NCBI GenBank assembly: GCA_041913505.1
Contig: JAYSFC010000062.1
Location: 1 to 20,513 of the forward strand
From: JAYSFC01 sp041913505
Lineage (GTDB): Bacteria; Pseudomonadota; Gammaproteobacteria; Burkholderiales; Burkholderiaceae_C
Direction of reading: 5' to 3'
DNA length: 20,513 nucleotides
Of this stretch, positions 7,178 to 15,030 are shown one piece after another. How positions within the stretch are numbered: position 1 is the stretch's first letter; every line of letters begins with the position of its first letter. The notes under the pieces are model-generated. The model made no database searches, was not told where the DNA came from, and was given only the letters and a program-made list of their open reading frames with translations. The position numbers and the translations under genes were made by a program.

Positions 7178-8479
7178 TCAGTGGTGGTCGTGCCGCGCGA
7201 TCGAGAGGAGGTGCTCGACCTCGTCGGCATGGCGCTTGCAGTTGCGGTAGTGCCAGCGCTGGATGGCCCACATCACGCCCGCCACGGTGACCCCGAACGC
7301 CGTGATGGCGCCAAAGGCCGACAGGCCGAATTTGGTGGAGAGGCTGTAGAACGCGCCCAGGCCCAGGATGCAGGCCTGCTCGTTGAAGTTCTGCACCGCG
7401 ATCGAGCGGCCCGCGCCCATGAGGTTGTGGCCGCGGTGCTGCAGCAGCGCGTTCATGGGCACGACCAGGAAACCGCCCAGGCCCCCGAGCAGGATCAGGA
7501 AGGGGATGGCGATCCACACGTTGCCGATGAAATTCATCGCGATCACGAGCAGGCCCATGGCGATGCCCATGGGGATGACGCGCGTGGCGTATTCCAGCCG
7601 CATGCGCATCGAGGCCGCCACGGCGCCCACGGCCGTGCCGATGGCCACCACGCCCACGAGGGCCGAGGCCTGCGTCGTGCTGTAGCCGAGCGCCGCGGCG
7701 CTCCAGGCCAGCACGATGTAGCGCAGGTTGCCCGAAACGCCCCAGAACAGCGTGGTGGTGGACAGCGAGATCTGCCCGAGCTTGTCGCGCCACAGGCGCT
7801 GGCTGCAGCTCCAGAAGTCGGGCAGCAGCGCCAGCGCGTTGGCCAGCAGGCTGCGGCTCGGGTCCTGGCGCAGCGGGCGCATCTCCACGCCGGTGTGCGG
7901 AATGCGCAGGTTGAACCAGGCCGCGACGGCGTAGACGAGGATCAGCACCGCGATGGCGGCCTCGGCCGGGGTGTCGATGCCCGTGTCGACGCCGGGCAGG
8001 TCGATGCCCAGCAGGTGCGCGGAGATGGCCGAGCCCACGAGCTGGCCGCCCAGCAGCACGCCGAGGATGATGGAGGCGATGGTGAGGCCCTCGATCCAGC
8101 CGTTGGCCTTGACGAGCTGCGAGGCGGGCAGCAGCTCGGTGAGGATGCCGTACTTGGCCGGCGAGTACGCCGCCGCGCCCAGGCCCACCACGGCATAGGC
8201 CAGCAGCGGGTGCGAGCCGAACAGCATCATGAGGCAGCCCACCACCTTGATGGCGTTGCTGATGAACATGACGCGCCCCTTGGGAACGGCGTCGGCGAAG
8301 GCGCCCACGAACGGCGCGAGGACCACGTAGAACAGCGCGAACATCGGCACCAGGGCCGCGCGCTGCCATTCGGGGGCGCTGCTGGAGCGCAGCAATTCCA
8401 CGGCGGCGACGAAGAGGGCGTTGTCGGCCAGCGAGCTGAAAAACTGCGCCGACATGATCGTGTAGAAACCGCGCTTCAT
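7178..8479 (-). CDS. lplT: Lysophospholipid transporter LplT (MFS)
   Basis: The protein has 433 aa and starts at the ATG at 8479 (MKRGFYTIMSAQFFSSLADNAL). The N-terminal 'QFFSSLADNALFVAA' is the signature of LplT-type transporters. Then come 'APFVGAFADAVPKGRVMFISNAIK' (MFS loop 2-3), 'AYSPAKYGILTELLP' (helix 4-5 region, highly conserved in LplT) and 'LVKANGWIEGLTIASIILGVLLGG'. Family role: flipping of lysophospholipids from the outer to the inner leaflet of the cytoplasmic membrane for re-acylation. No Aas acyltransferase partner is fused or adjacent in this window. It is divergent from alr across 149 bp, a context I remember as common in beta-proteobacteria. Confidence 0.92.
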   Translation of the reverse strand: MKRGFYTIMSAQFFSSLADNALFVAAVELLRSSSAPEWQRAALVPMFALFYVVLAPFVGAFADAVPKGRVMFISNAIKVVGCLMMLFGSHPLLAYAVVGLGAAAYSPAKYGILTELLPASQLVKANGWIEGLTIASIILGVLLGGQLVGSAISAHLLGIDLPGVDTGIDTPAEAAIAVLILVYAVAAWFNLRIPHTGVEMRPLRQDPSRSLLANALALLPDFWSCSQRLWRDKLGQISLSTTTLFWGVSGNLRYIVLAWSAAALGYSTTQASALVGVVAIGTAVGAVAASMRMRLEYATRVIPMGIAMGLLVIAMNFIGNVWIAIPFLILLGGLGGFLVVPMNALLQHRGHNLMGAGRSIAVQNFNEQACILGLGAFYSLSTKFGLSAFGAITAFGVTVAGVMWAIQRWHYRNCKRHADEVEHLLSIARHDHH

Positions 8480-8628
8480 CGAATGGCTGTGGCAGGCATC
8501 AGCAGGGCTAATGCCTTGGTAAAAAGAGGCTCCGGGGCAGGTGACTGGCGGTTATATCACGCGCCCACGGCGCAGCCGGTGCAAGGCGGTGCCAGAATGA
8601 CCCTCCATTTCCCTAGCTTGCCTGTGCC
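8480..8628. promoter_or_regulatory. Divergent promoter region lplT / alr
   Basis: This 149-bp gap between the divergent start codons must hold both promoters. An AT-rich TTATAT near 8553-8558 (ATATAA on the - strand) stands out in GC-rich surroundings and may be a -10 element for either direction. No convincing -35 partner was identified, so the exact sites are not assigned. Confidence 0.35.
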
Positions 8629-9747
8629 ATGCCGCGCCCGATCCTTGCCACCATCCACACCGCCGCCTTGCACCACAACCTTGCGCGCGTGCGCGCAGCC
8701 GCGCCGGACGCCAAGGTCTGGGCCGTGGTCAAGGCCAATGCCTACGGCCACGGCATCGAGCGCGTCTACGAGGGGCTGCGCGGCGCCGACGGCTTCGCGA
8801 TGATCGACCTGGCCGAGGCCGAGCGCGTGCGCGCGCTGGGCTGGCGCGGCCCGCTGCTGCTGCTCGAGGGCGTGTTCGAGCCGCGCGACCTGGAGCTGTG
8901 TTCGCGCCTGGGCATCTGGCATGCCGTGCACTGCGACGAGCAGATCGACTGGCTGGCCGCGCACAAGACGCAGGTCCCGCACCGCGTATTCCTCAAGATG
9001 AACTCGGGCATGAACCGCCTGGGCTTCACGCCCGCGCGCTACCGCACGGCCTGGGCGCGGCTGTCGGCGCTGCCGCAGGTGGAAGAGATTTCGCTCATGA
9101 CGCATTTCTCCGACGCCGACGGACCGCGCGGCATCGCCCACCAGCTCGCCGCCTTCCGCGAGGCCACGCGCGACCTGCCCGGCGAGCGCAGCATCAGCAA
9201 CAGCGCCGCCACGCTGCGCCATGGCGGCGAGGCCGAGGTGCGCTGCATCAACGAGGGTGGATGGGTGCGCGCGGGCATCGTGCTCTACGGCAGCGCGCCC
9301 GACCATCCCGAGCGCACGGCCGCGCAGTGGGGGCTTGAACCCACGATGACGCTGTCGGCCAAGCTGCTCGCCACCCAGCAGCTGCAGCGCGGCGACACCG
9401 TGGGCTACGGTTCGCGCTTCACGGCCGAGGGGCCGCTCTTGATCGGCGTGGCGGCTTGCGGCTATGCCGACGGCTACCCGCGCCATGCCGACACGGGCAC
9501 GCCCGTGCTCGTGAAGGGCGTGCGCACGCGCCTCGTGGGCCGCGTGAGCATGGACATGGTCACCGTGGACCTCACGCCGCTGCAGCAAGCAGGTATCTCC
9601 GTGGGCATGGGCGACGAGGTCACGCTCTGGGGCCGCGCGAGCGACGGCACCTGGCTCTCGATCGACGACGTGGCGCAGGCCGCGGGCACCGTGGGCTACG
9701 AGCTCATGTGCGCGCTGGCCCAGCGCGTGCCGGTGGTGGTGGACTGA
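8629..9747 (+). CDS. alr: Alanine racemase
   Basis: The protein has 372 aa, the normal length for the family. The PLP-binding Lys35 lies in 'WAVVKANAYGHG' and the second catalytic base is Tyr260 in 'DTVGYGSRF'. Other conserved parts are 'LKMNSGMNRLGF' (about 122-133), 'MTHFSDAD' and 'GRVSMDMVTVDLT' (about 304-316). The enzyme is cytoplasmic and interconverts L- and D-alanine, giving D-Ala for peptidoglycan. The ATG at 8629 precedes the standard N-terminus (MPRPILATIHTAAL). It is divergent from lplT and convergent with ftrD, whose stop is 64 bp away. Confidence 0.96.
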   Translation: MPRPILATIHTAALHHNLARVRAAAPDAKVWAVVKANAYGHGIERVYEGLRGADGFAMIDLAEAERVRALGWRGPLLLLEGVFEPRDLELCSRLGIWHAVHCDEQIDWLAAHKTQVPHRVFLKMNSGMNRLGFTPARYRTAWARLSALPQVEEISLMTHFSDADGPRGIAHQLAAFREATRDLPGERSISNSAATLRHGGEAEVRCINEGGWVRAGIVLYGSAPDHPERTAAQWGLEPTMTLSAKLLATQQLQRGDTVGYGSRFTAEGPLLIGVAACGYADGYPRHADTGTPVLVKGVRTRLVGRVSMDMVTVDLTPLQQAGISVGMGDEVTLWGRASDGTWLSIDDVAQAAGTVGYELMCALAQRVPVVVD

Positions 9748-9811
9748 ACGCAGCGTCACCGAGGCCGAGGCGTGGCCGGGCATGGCGGCCCGGGCGACCC
9801 GCACGTGCGGC

Positions 9812-11314
9812 TCACCAGACATACAGCAGCAGCACCCAGGCGCCCGTCACGCAGGCCAGGGCCAGGCTCCAGCAGCCCAGCGCCGCCGCGGTGCGCGCCC
9901 AGCCCGCACGGGGGCGCAGCACCAGGCGTGCGCCCAGCGACCAGGACCAGAGGCTGCCCAGCGCCAGCAGCAGCGCCCGCGCCCACGGCAGCCAGGCGAG
10001 GCCGACGCCCTCGGCGCGCAGGTGTGTGGCCGTCATCATCGACAACCCCAGGAACAGCCCGGTGCCAGCCATCGGCACCAGGGCCAGGGCGAGGGCGCGC
10101 CAGTCCATGCGCGACAGGCGGCCCGCGGCCCAGGACAGTGCCAGCAGCGTGCTGCCCAGCAGCAGCGCCACGGCCAGGATGTAGCCGAGCACGGCGGCGC
10201 CATCGAGCCAGCTGAACGCATCGCCAGTGTCGGGCGACTGCGTCAGCAGCCACCAGGGGGCGTCGTAGTCCAGCGGCCAGAAGATCTCATGCGCCACCAG
10301 CCATTCGGCCGCGGCCTGCTTGCCGCGCACGAACCAGGGACTGACCGTCCACTGGAAGGCCCCGATGGCCACGCCCAGCACGCCGTAGAACAGCAGCAGC
10401 AACTCGGACCGGCCCGCAGGGCGGGCGGCCAGGATCTCGGCCTCGGGCGAGCGGCCCTCCAGCCGCATGGCATCGCGGTGGCCGCTGCAGCGGCCGCAGG
10501 CATGGCATTGCGACATGCTGGAAAGCTGACCCACCGGCAGCAGCGGCGGGCAATCGACGGCGGGCGTGCGCCCGGGGTAGCTCAGCCAGGCCTCGCGGTC
10601 GAGCTTGAAATGCAGCGGCGCAATGCGCGCCAGCAGGGCAAAGACGCCCGAGACCGGGCAGAGGTAGCGGCACCACACGCGCTTGCCCCGGCCGTACATC
10701 CAGCCGACGGCCACGGCGGCGACCGTGGAGCCGCCCAGAACCAGCAGCGCCGCCTGCGGGTATTCGTACACGCTGACGAGCTGGCCGTAGACGGTGGTCA
10801 GGATGAAGGCCACCACGGGCCATCCGCTCCAGCGCAGCCAGCGCGGAATGGCGCCGCCGCGCCCATGGCGGCTGGCGAATTCGCTCAGGGCGCCTTCGGG
10901 GCAGAGCACCCCGCACCAGACCCGCCCCATCAGCATGACCGAGAGGATGACGAACGGCCACCATACGCCCCAGAACAGGTACTGCGCCAGCAGCACCAGG
11001 CGCTCGTGCCACTGCGCCGCGTAGGGCGCCTTGGCCTGTGGCGGCTGACCGGTGGCGGTGTCGCCGCACGGCGTGCCATCGACGAAAGAGGCCGCGCCCA
11101 GGTCGCTCGAGAACAGCCGCGCCTCGGCGTGCGGGTGCGGCAAAAAGGCGGGCACCACCACCAGGGCGGCGTAGAAAAGCACCACGGCCCACTGCAGGGC
11201 CATGATCGTGCGCCGGTGGCGCGCCATCCAGTCGCCCAGCCGGGCCAGCCGTGGGCGGGGCGGGCGGGCGGGGAGCCGGCGGGTGAAAACCAGCGTGTGC
11301 TCGGTGGCCGGCAT
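9812..11314 (-). CDS. ftrD: FtrD-like polyferredoxin membrane protein of the ferrous-iron operon
   Basis: The protein has 500 aa and several membrane helices (about 36-56, 108-130, 165-207, then a hydrophobic C-terminal third). It has two NapH-type C-x3-CP motifs (Cys134/Cys138 in 'VWCGVLCPEG' and Cys215/Cys219 in 'VWCRYLCPVS') and a cytoplasmic cluster motif, Cys270-x2-Cys273-x2-Cys276 ('CHACGRC'), with Cys255 before it. In Bordetella FtrABCD the homologous FtrD is proposed to accept the electron released when Fe2+ is oxidised before passing the FTR1 permease. Only one base separates the ftrC stop from this ATG (TGACATG), so translation is coupled. An ordinary nitrate-type NapH is less likely because of the FTR1 neighbour. 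Confidence 0.88.
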   Translation of the reverse strand: MPATEHTLVFTRRLPARPPRPRLARLGDWMARHRRTIMALQWAVVLFYAALVVVPAFLPHPHAEARLFSSDLGAASFVDGTPCGDTATGQPPQAKAPYAAQWHERLVLLAQYLFWGVWWPFVILSVMLMGRVWCGVLCPEGALSEFASRHGRGGAIPRWLRWSGWPVVAFILTTVYGQLVSVYEYPQAALLVLGGSTVAAVAVGWMYGRGKRVWCRYLCPVSGVFALLARIAPLHFKLDREAWLSYPGRTPAVDCPPLLPVGQLSSMSQCHACGRCSGHRDAMRLEGRSPEAEILAARPAGRSELLLLFYGVLGVAIGAFQWTVSPWFVRGKQAAAEWLVAHEIFWPLDYDAPWWLLTQSPDTGDAFSWLDGAAVLGYILAVALLLGSTLLALSWAAGRLSRMDWRALALALVPMAGTGLFLGLSMMTATHLRAEGVGLAWLPWARALLLALGSLWSWSLGARLVLRPRAGWARTAAALGCWSLALACVTGAWVLLLYVW

Positions 11315-11315
11315 G

Positions 11316-12131
11316 TCAGGCTCCGGCGGCGGCCCCGGCCGGGCGCTTCAGCCGCCACAGGGCATAGGCCCAGAACGCCAGGCTGGCCAGCACCACCGTG
11401 GCGGCGGGGCGGGCGCGGTAGCCGGTGAAGTCGGCCAGCAGGCGGCCCGCGCCCTGGCCGTCGCTCAGCCAGGCGGAGAGGTCCCACAGCGGATCGATCA
11501 GCGCCGGCGCCCAGCCCAGGGCGATGGCGCGGTCCGCCGCATTGGCCAGCAGGGCATTGGCGATGAACAGCAGCAGGATTTCGCTGGCCGCAAACAGCGT
11601 GCGGTAGTTGAGCCGGCGCGCGCCGCGCGCGGCCAGCCAGGCGGTGGCGCCGGCGGCAGCAAAGCCGACCGCCGCCGCGCCCACCATGCCCGCCAGCGCC
11701 GCACCCTGGCTTTCCATGCCCAGGCCGTAGAGGAAGACCACGGTTTCCGCGCCTTCGCGCCCCACGGCCAGGGCGGTGATGGCGGCGATGCCCCAGGCGC
11801 CGGCCTGGCCTTCGGCACGGCCTTCGAGCGCGCGCTTCATGTGCCGGCCATGCGCGTGCATCCACAGCACCATGTGCACGATCAGTGCGGCGGCTGCCAG
11901 CACCATGGCGAACTGGAAGAGGTCGAGCGATGCGCCGGCAAATTCGCTTTGCACCGCAAAGGTGGCCGCGCCCAGGGCGCAGGCGAGCGAGATGCCGGCG
12001 CCCGCGCCGAGCCACAGGCGCCGGCGCAGCGCGGCGGGGGCGGGCTGGCGCGCGATCCACGACAGCAGCACGCCGATGACGAGCATGGCTTCGAGGCTTT
12101 CGCGCCAGACGATGATGAAGGCATTGAGCAT
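11316..12131 (-). CDS. ftrC: FTR1-family iron permease (FtrC)
   Basis: The protein has 271 aa and about seven membrane helices. Two REXXE iron-binding motifs, the hallmark of FTR1/EfeU permeases, are present: R10-E-S-L-E14 in helix 1 ('VWRESLEAML') and R125-E-G-A-E129 ('AVGREGAETVVFL'). It moves iron across the cytoplasmic membrane, after oxidation of Fe2+ in FTR1 systems. The ATG at 12131 is preceded by AGGAG, which overlaps the TAG stop of ftrB, showing tight coupling. The gene lies between ftrB and ftrD exactly as in the Bordetella ftrABCD order. An EfeU of the EfeUOB system is the alternative, but no EfeO or EfeB is present. Confidence 0.93.
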   Translation of the reverse strand: MLNAFIIVWRESLEAMLVIGVLLSWIARQPAPAALRRRLWLGAGAGISLACALGAATFAVQSEFAGASLDLFQFAMVLAAAALIVHMVLWMHAHGRHMKRALEGRAEGQAGAWGIAAITALAVGREGAETVVFLYGLGMESQGAALAGMVGAAAVGFAAAGATAWLAARGARRLNYRTLFAASEILLLFIANALLANAADRAIALGWAPALIDPLWDLSAWLSDGQGAGRLLADFTGYRARPAATVVLASLAFWAYALWRLKRPAGAAAGA

Positions 12132-12143
12132 GGCAGCGATCTC

Positions 12144-12497
12144 CTACCGGGCGATGAGCTGCATCCTGCCGGTGACGGGATGGAATTCGTCGATGAATTC
12201 ATGCGCCCCGGGCTGGAGCGGTGGCGTGACGACGAAGGAGCTGGCACCGGGGCCCAGCACTTTTTCCACGCGCAGGTTGATGTTCTCGAACTCAACCGGC
12301 GTCTGGCCGGCGTTGCGCAGCGTGAGCTTGATGCGCTTGCCCGCCGGCACTTCGAGCCGCGCGGGCTCCAGGCGACCGTCTTTGGCGGTGATGGCAAAGG
12401 TGGGCAGTTCGTCGGCCCGGGCGCCGGGCGCCGCCGCCAGGCCGGCAAGCCCCGCCAGGGCCAGGCAGCAGGTGCCCCAAAGGTGTTTTTTGCTCAT
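12144..12497 (-). CDS. ftrB: Periplasmic cupredoxin-like protein (FtrB)
   Basis: The protein has 117 aa. A signal peptide covers about residues 1-28 (cut after 'GARA'), followed by a single cupredoxin-like beta-sandwich: 'FAITAKDGRLEPARLEVPAGKRIKL', 'VEFENINL' and a C-terminal 'PGAHEFIDEFHPVTGRMQL'. Candidate metal ligands are Glu69, Glu71, His99, His106 and Met112. The classical copper Cys is absent, as in EfeO-type cupredoxin modules. In FtrABCD the cupredoxin is thought to oxidise Fe2+ delivered by the P19-like FtrA. The ATG at 12497 is followed by a normal signal sequence. The frame is open much further upstream but without coding character. The gap to the upstream porin gene carries repeat copy C. 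Confidence 0.88.
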   Translation of the reverse strand: MSKKHLWGTCCLALAGLAGLAAAPGARADELPTFAITAKDGRLEPARLEVPAGKRIKLTLRNAGQTPVEFENINLRVEKVLGPGASSFVVTPPLQPGAHEFIDEFHPVTGRMQLIAR

Positions 12498-12499
12498 GA

Positions 12500-12524
12500 T
12501 TTTGTAGCTACTGGCGCTCAATGG
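12500..12524 (+). repeat. Dispersed TAGCTA-type repeat, copy C
   Basis: TTTTGTAGCTACTGGCGC begins at 12500 and continues into TCAATGG (to 12524), immediately upstream of ftrB in the 101-bp gap to the porin stop. It shares the TTTT-N1-2-TAGCTACTGG core with copy B (read on its - strand) and the TTTTC-TAGCT part with copies A and D. Confidence 0.5.
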
Positions 12525-12598
12525 TTGCGCGCTGGCTTGTGATTTGGCCCTGGCCGCAGGGCGACCGGGGCGTGGGTTGGCACGCTGTGCGGGCAGGG

Positions 12599-14095
12599 TC
12601 AATAGGTCAGTTGCGCCCGCAGAGAGAACAGGTGGAACAGCTTGGCGTCCGGGTTGGCGCCCGGGTGGGACATGAGCTGCAGCGAGGGCGAGACCTCGAA
12701 CTGCTTGTTCAGGCGCCAGCGGTAGTACAGCTCGGCCACGCGCTCGGCGCCGCGGGCCGGGTAGCCGTAGTCGGGTATGCCGTTGCCGTTCGCGTCCAGA
12801 CTGGCGGCGTCGGCGCGCCAGCCGCGCGAGGACTGCAGCCAGCCTGCTGCCAGGCCGAGCGAGTCGCCGCCGCGCCCCCAGCCGTAGCCGGCCAGCTCGA
12901 AGCCCGCCGTGAGCGCCTTGTCGAAGCGCGCGCCGCGCCCGTTGATGTGCTGGCCGTAGCGGCCGAACACCGTCATGGCGTCGCCCACGCGCTGGTCCAC
13001 CGACAGGCCCCAGCCCGAGCGCTGCGCGCTGTCGCCCTGGTACGTGGGGGCCTGGCCGGTGCGCCAGTAGTACAGGCGGTAGTTGCCCAGCAGCCCGCCC
13101 ATCAGGCGCAGCTGGGTTTCGGCCTGCGCCAGGATCAGCGGCGAGGAGAAGAAGCGCGAGTAGTTCGCGCCATTGCCCGCGCCGAACACGCCCAGCGACA
13201 GGCGCCAGGGCTCGCGCTTGTCCATCTTGTTCAGGTAGGAAACGCGAAAGCCGGGGGTGAAGCCGTTGCGGTCGACGCCGATGTCGCCGCCCGCGTCCAG
13301 CAGTGGGTTGTGCACGAAGGCGGTGTTGAGGAACTGGCGCGTTTCGTCGTTGGCGGCGGCGTTCTGGTCGAAGAACAGGAACGGGTCCATCTTGCCGAAG
13401 TTGACTTCCAGCGTCTCCTTGGAGTGCGGCTTGAAGCCGCCCAAGGGCAGCGGGATGGTGGCCTGGTACCACGCCTGGCCGAGGATGGCGACCGAGTCGT
13501 CCGGGCTGGTCGAGGTGACGCGAAACGCACTCGCGTTGGGCTTGGAGAACGAGTACAGATCGTTGAGCCCGGCGCCCTGGCCAAAGCGCAGGTGGGCAAA
13601 AATCTTGCTCTCGGTGTTGCCGATGGGATCGAGCGGCACGGTGACGAAGGCGTCGCCCCGGTAGTTGAGCTGGCTGCTGCCGAACTTGCCGTCGATGTCG
13701 CTGCCGGGCAGGTTCACGGCCGCCGAGGGGCGCTGCGCCACGGTCGTGAGGGAGAAGCCGACCTGGATACCGTCCAGCGCCTCCACCGTGCGCGCCGACT
13801 TGAGCATGCCGAGCGACTGCATTTCCACGGCCTTCAGGCGCGTGACGAGCTCGGGCTCCTGCTCGCTGATGCGGTCGGTGGCCAGGGCCTTGTCGGAGGC
13901 CTTGTTCTGCTGCTCCAGTGCCTCGATGCGCGCCGACAGCCGCTTGATCTGCGCGAGCAGCTCGGTCACTTCCGGGCTCTGCGCCGTCGCAGCGCCAGCG
14001 GGTGCCGCCGGGCTAGCGGCCTGGGCTGCGGTGGTGGCCAGCAGGCCCGCCAGCGCCAGGGCCAGGGCCAAGTTTAGGGGCTTGTGGCGCAGCAT
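12599..14095 (-). CDS. OprB-like outer-membrane porin inside the iron operon
   Basis: The protein has 498 aa. The signal peptide covers about 1-26 ('LATTAAQA'). A Pro/Ala linker is followed by a short coiled coil (about 41-70, 'VTELLAQIKRLSARIEALEQ'). A long beta-barrel region with alternating polar/aromatic strands then ends in 'LRAQLTY', with a terminal aromatic residue as usual for barrels. The stretch 'FFDQNAAANDETRQFLN' and 'FVHNPLLDAGGDIG' resembles carbohydrate-selective OprB-type porins. No plug domain or TonB box is visible. The start is fused to the ftrA stop as TGATG (one shared base), so it belongs to the Fur-controlled transcript. Role inferred: passive entry of Fe2+ or a small iron chelate. 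Confidence 0.82.
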   Translation of the reverse strand: MLRHKPLNLALALALAGLLATTAAQAASPAAPAGAATAQSPEVTELLAQIKRLSARIEALEQQNKASDKALATDRISEQEPELVTRLKAVEMQSLGMLKSARTVEALDGIQVGFSLTTVAQRPSAAVNLPGSDIDGKFGSSQLNYRGDAFVTVPLDPIGNTESKIFAHLRFGQGAGLNDLYSFSKPNASAFRVTSTSPDDSVAILGQAWYQATIPLPLGGFKPHSKETLEVNFGKMDPFLFFDQNAAANDETRQFLNTAFVHNPLLDAGGDIGVDRNGFTPGFRVSYLNKMDKREPWRLSLGVFGAGNGANYSRFFSSPLILAQAETQLRLMGGLLGNYRLYYWRTGQAPTYQGDSAQRSGWGLSVDQRVGDAMTVFGRYGQHINGRGARFDKALTAGFELAGYGWGRGGDSLGLAAGWLQSSRGWRADAASLDANGNGIPDYGYPARGAERVAELYYRWRLNKQFEVSPSLQLMSHPGANPDAKLFHLFSLRAQLTY

Positions 14096-14646
14096 CAGTA
14101 GCCGCCCTTCTTGCCGACGCCGGCAAAGGTGAATTCCCATTCGATCTCAAACGGCTTGAACCAGGGGCGCACGCCCGTCAGGCGGTCGGTGTGGCGGCCA
14201 AAGTGGTTGCCCTGCGGGTTGTCCTTGGCGCTGGGCGGCAGCACGATGAACTTGACCTTGTACTTGCCCGGGCCCTTGAGCTTGACGTTGTCGCCGTAGT
14301 GCGAGCCGTCATTGGCCACCATCGGCATCATGTCGCCCTTGATGACCTCGCCCGAGGGCAGCTTGGTCAGTTCGTACCTGACCATCAGGTACGGAATCCA
14401 GTCGCCTTCCTTGAAGCCGTTGGGGTTGTTGGCCATGGCGTGGATGTCGGCCTCCAGGTGCACGTCCGACTCGGCGGCCTTGCGCATATGGCCCTCGGGC
14501 TCCATTTCCACGGCCTGCAGGTAGACGGCGGCAATCTCCATGCCCGCCATCTGCTGGGGCGAGCCGATGGGGTATTCCAGCGCCTGGGCGGCAAAAGCCA
14601 GGCTGCAGGCCGCCAGGCCGAGGGTGATGCGGTGGAGGGGCTTCAT
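14095..14646 (-). CDS. ftrA: P19-like periplasmic iron-binding protein (FtrA)
   Basis: The protein has 183 aa. The signal peptide ends near residue 22 ('AFAAQA'). The mature part is a P19/Tp34-type immunoglobulin-like domain with the conserved metal-site residues of the family: Met36-Glu37 ('GMEIAAVYLQ'), Met48-Glu49 ('EMEPEGHM'), His63, Glu65 and His69 ('DVHLEADIHA'), Met108 ('KGDMMPMVA') and His116. P19 proteins bind Cu and Fe and take part in ferrous-iron uptake. In Bordetella FtrA is the first gene of ftrABCD. AGGAA stands six bases before the ATG at 14646. A Fur box lies 24 bp upstream, making this the first gene of the operon. Confidence 0.92.
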   Translation of the reverse strand: MKPLHRITLGLAACSLAFAAQALEYPIGSPQQMAGMEIAAVYLQAVEMEPEGHMRKAAESDVHLEADIHAMANNPNGFKEGDWIPYLMVRYELTKLPSGEVIKGDMMPMVANDGSHYGDNVKLKGPGKYKVKFIVLPPSAKDNPQGNHFGRHTDRLTGVRPWFKPFEIEWEFTFAGVGKKGGY

Positions 14647-14669
14647 ACGCGATTCCTGAACAGATAAAA

Positions 14670-14688
14670 AATGAGAATCGTTCTCATT
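14670..14688 (-). promoter_or_regulatory. Fur box of the ftr operon
   Basis: AATGAGAATCGTTCTCATT is a 19-bp near-perfect palindrome (8-bp arms around TCG) and matches the Fur consensus built of GAT/GAG-AAT hexamers. It lies 24 bp upstream of the ftrA start codon in an AT-rich patch that probably also holds the promoter. It predicts iron-dependent repression of ftrA-porin-ftrBCD. Confidence 0.88.
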
Positions 14689-15030
14689 GTTATTCTGTTG
14701 GAAGTGATCGCGGATGATCTACATCAGTGGCGGCGAAGAAAGCGTTCCCCGCAGATCGCGCCGTGCGTGGCGGCGGACTGCCCGGTCAGGAGTTGCGCCA
14801 CCAGGGCCTGTTCTTCCTCCGCCAGAAATCGTTGAAAGTGAGTAGCCTCACCAGGACCTGCAGCCGGAGCGGGGATTGACGGCGCACGGCCTGCGGCGCA
14901 CAGTGCAACCGCGACGGTGGATCCGGGCTGCGCGCCTGTGGGGCATTGGCGTCGTGCACCCAGCGCGTCCGGCATCCGCTGAACTGATGTGGCGCCGGGT
15001 GGGCGTTGCCCCCAGTCCAGGAGAAGCCAA
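14689..15030. other. Gap without a convincing gene between ftrA and the DUF5602 gene
   Basis: About 340 bp lie between the divergent ftrA and the DUF5602 gene. On the - strand a stretch with protein-like character, ending at 14724 ('FQRFLAEEEQALVAQ', then 'AICGERFLRRH'), has no ATG or GTG start with a ribosome site within reach. It may be the tail of a decayed gene, but I do not recognise it. Promoters for the + strand gene are expected here but no clear -10/-35 pair was found. Confidence 0.4.

Noticed and set aside
6881..8803. 640-codon open frame on the + strand opposite the EamA gene and lplT
   Set aside because: Composition is His/Gln/Arg/Gly-rich without domain signs; lplT and the EamA gene on the other strand are unambiguous.
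9748..9811. CCGGGC/GCCCGG hairpin as terminator between alr and ftrD
   Set aside because: Six-base arms in very GC-rich DNA and no T-run; chance pairing is likely.
9782..12542. Long + strand open frames opposite ftrD, ftrC and ftrB
   Set aside because: They are antisense to genes with clear motifs (C-x3-CP, REXXE, cupredoxin) and show only antisense-type composition.
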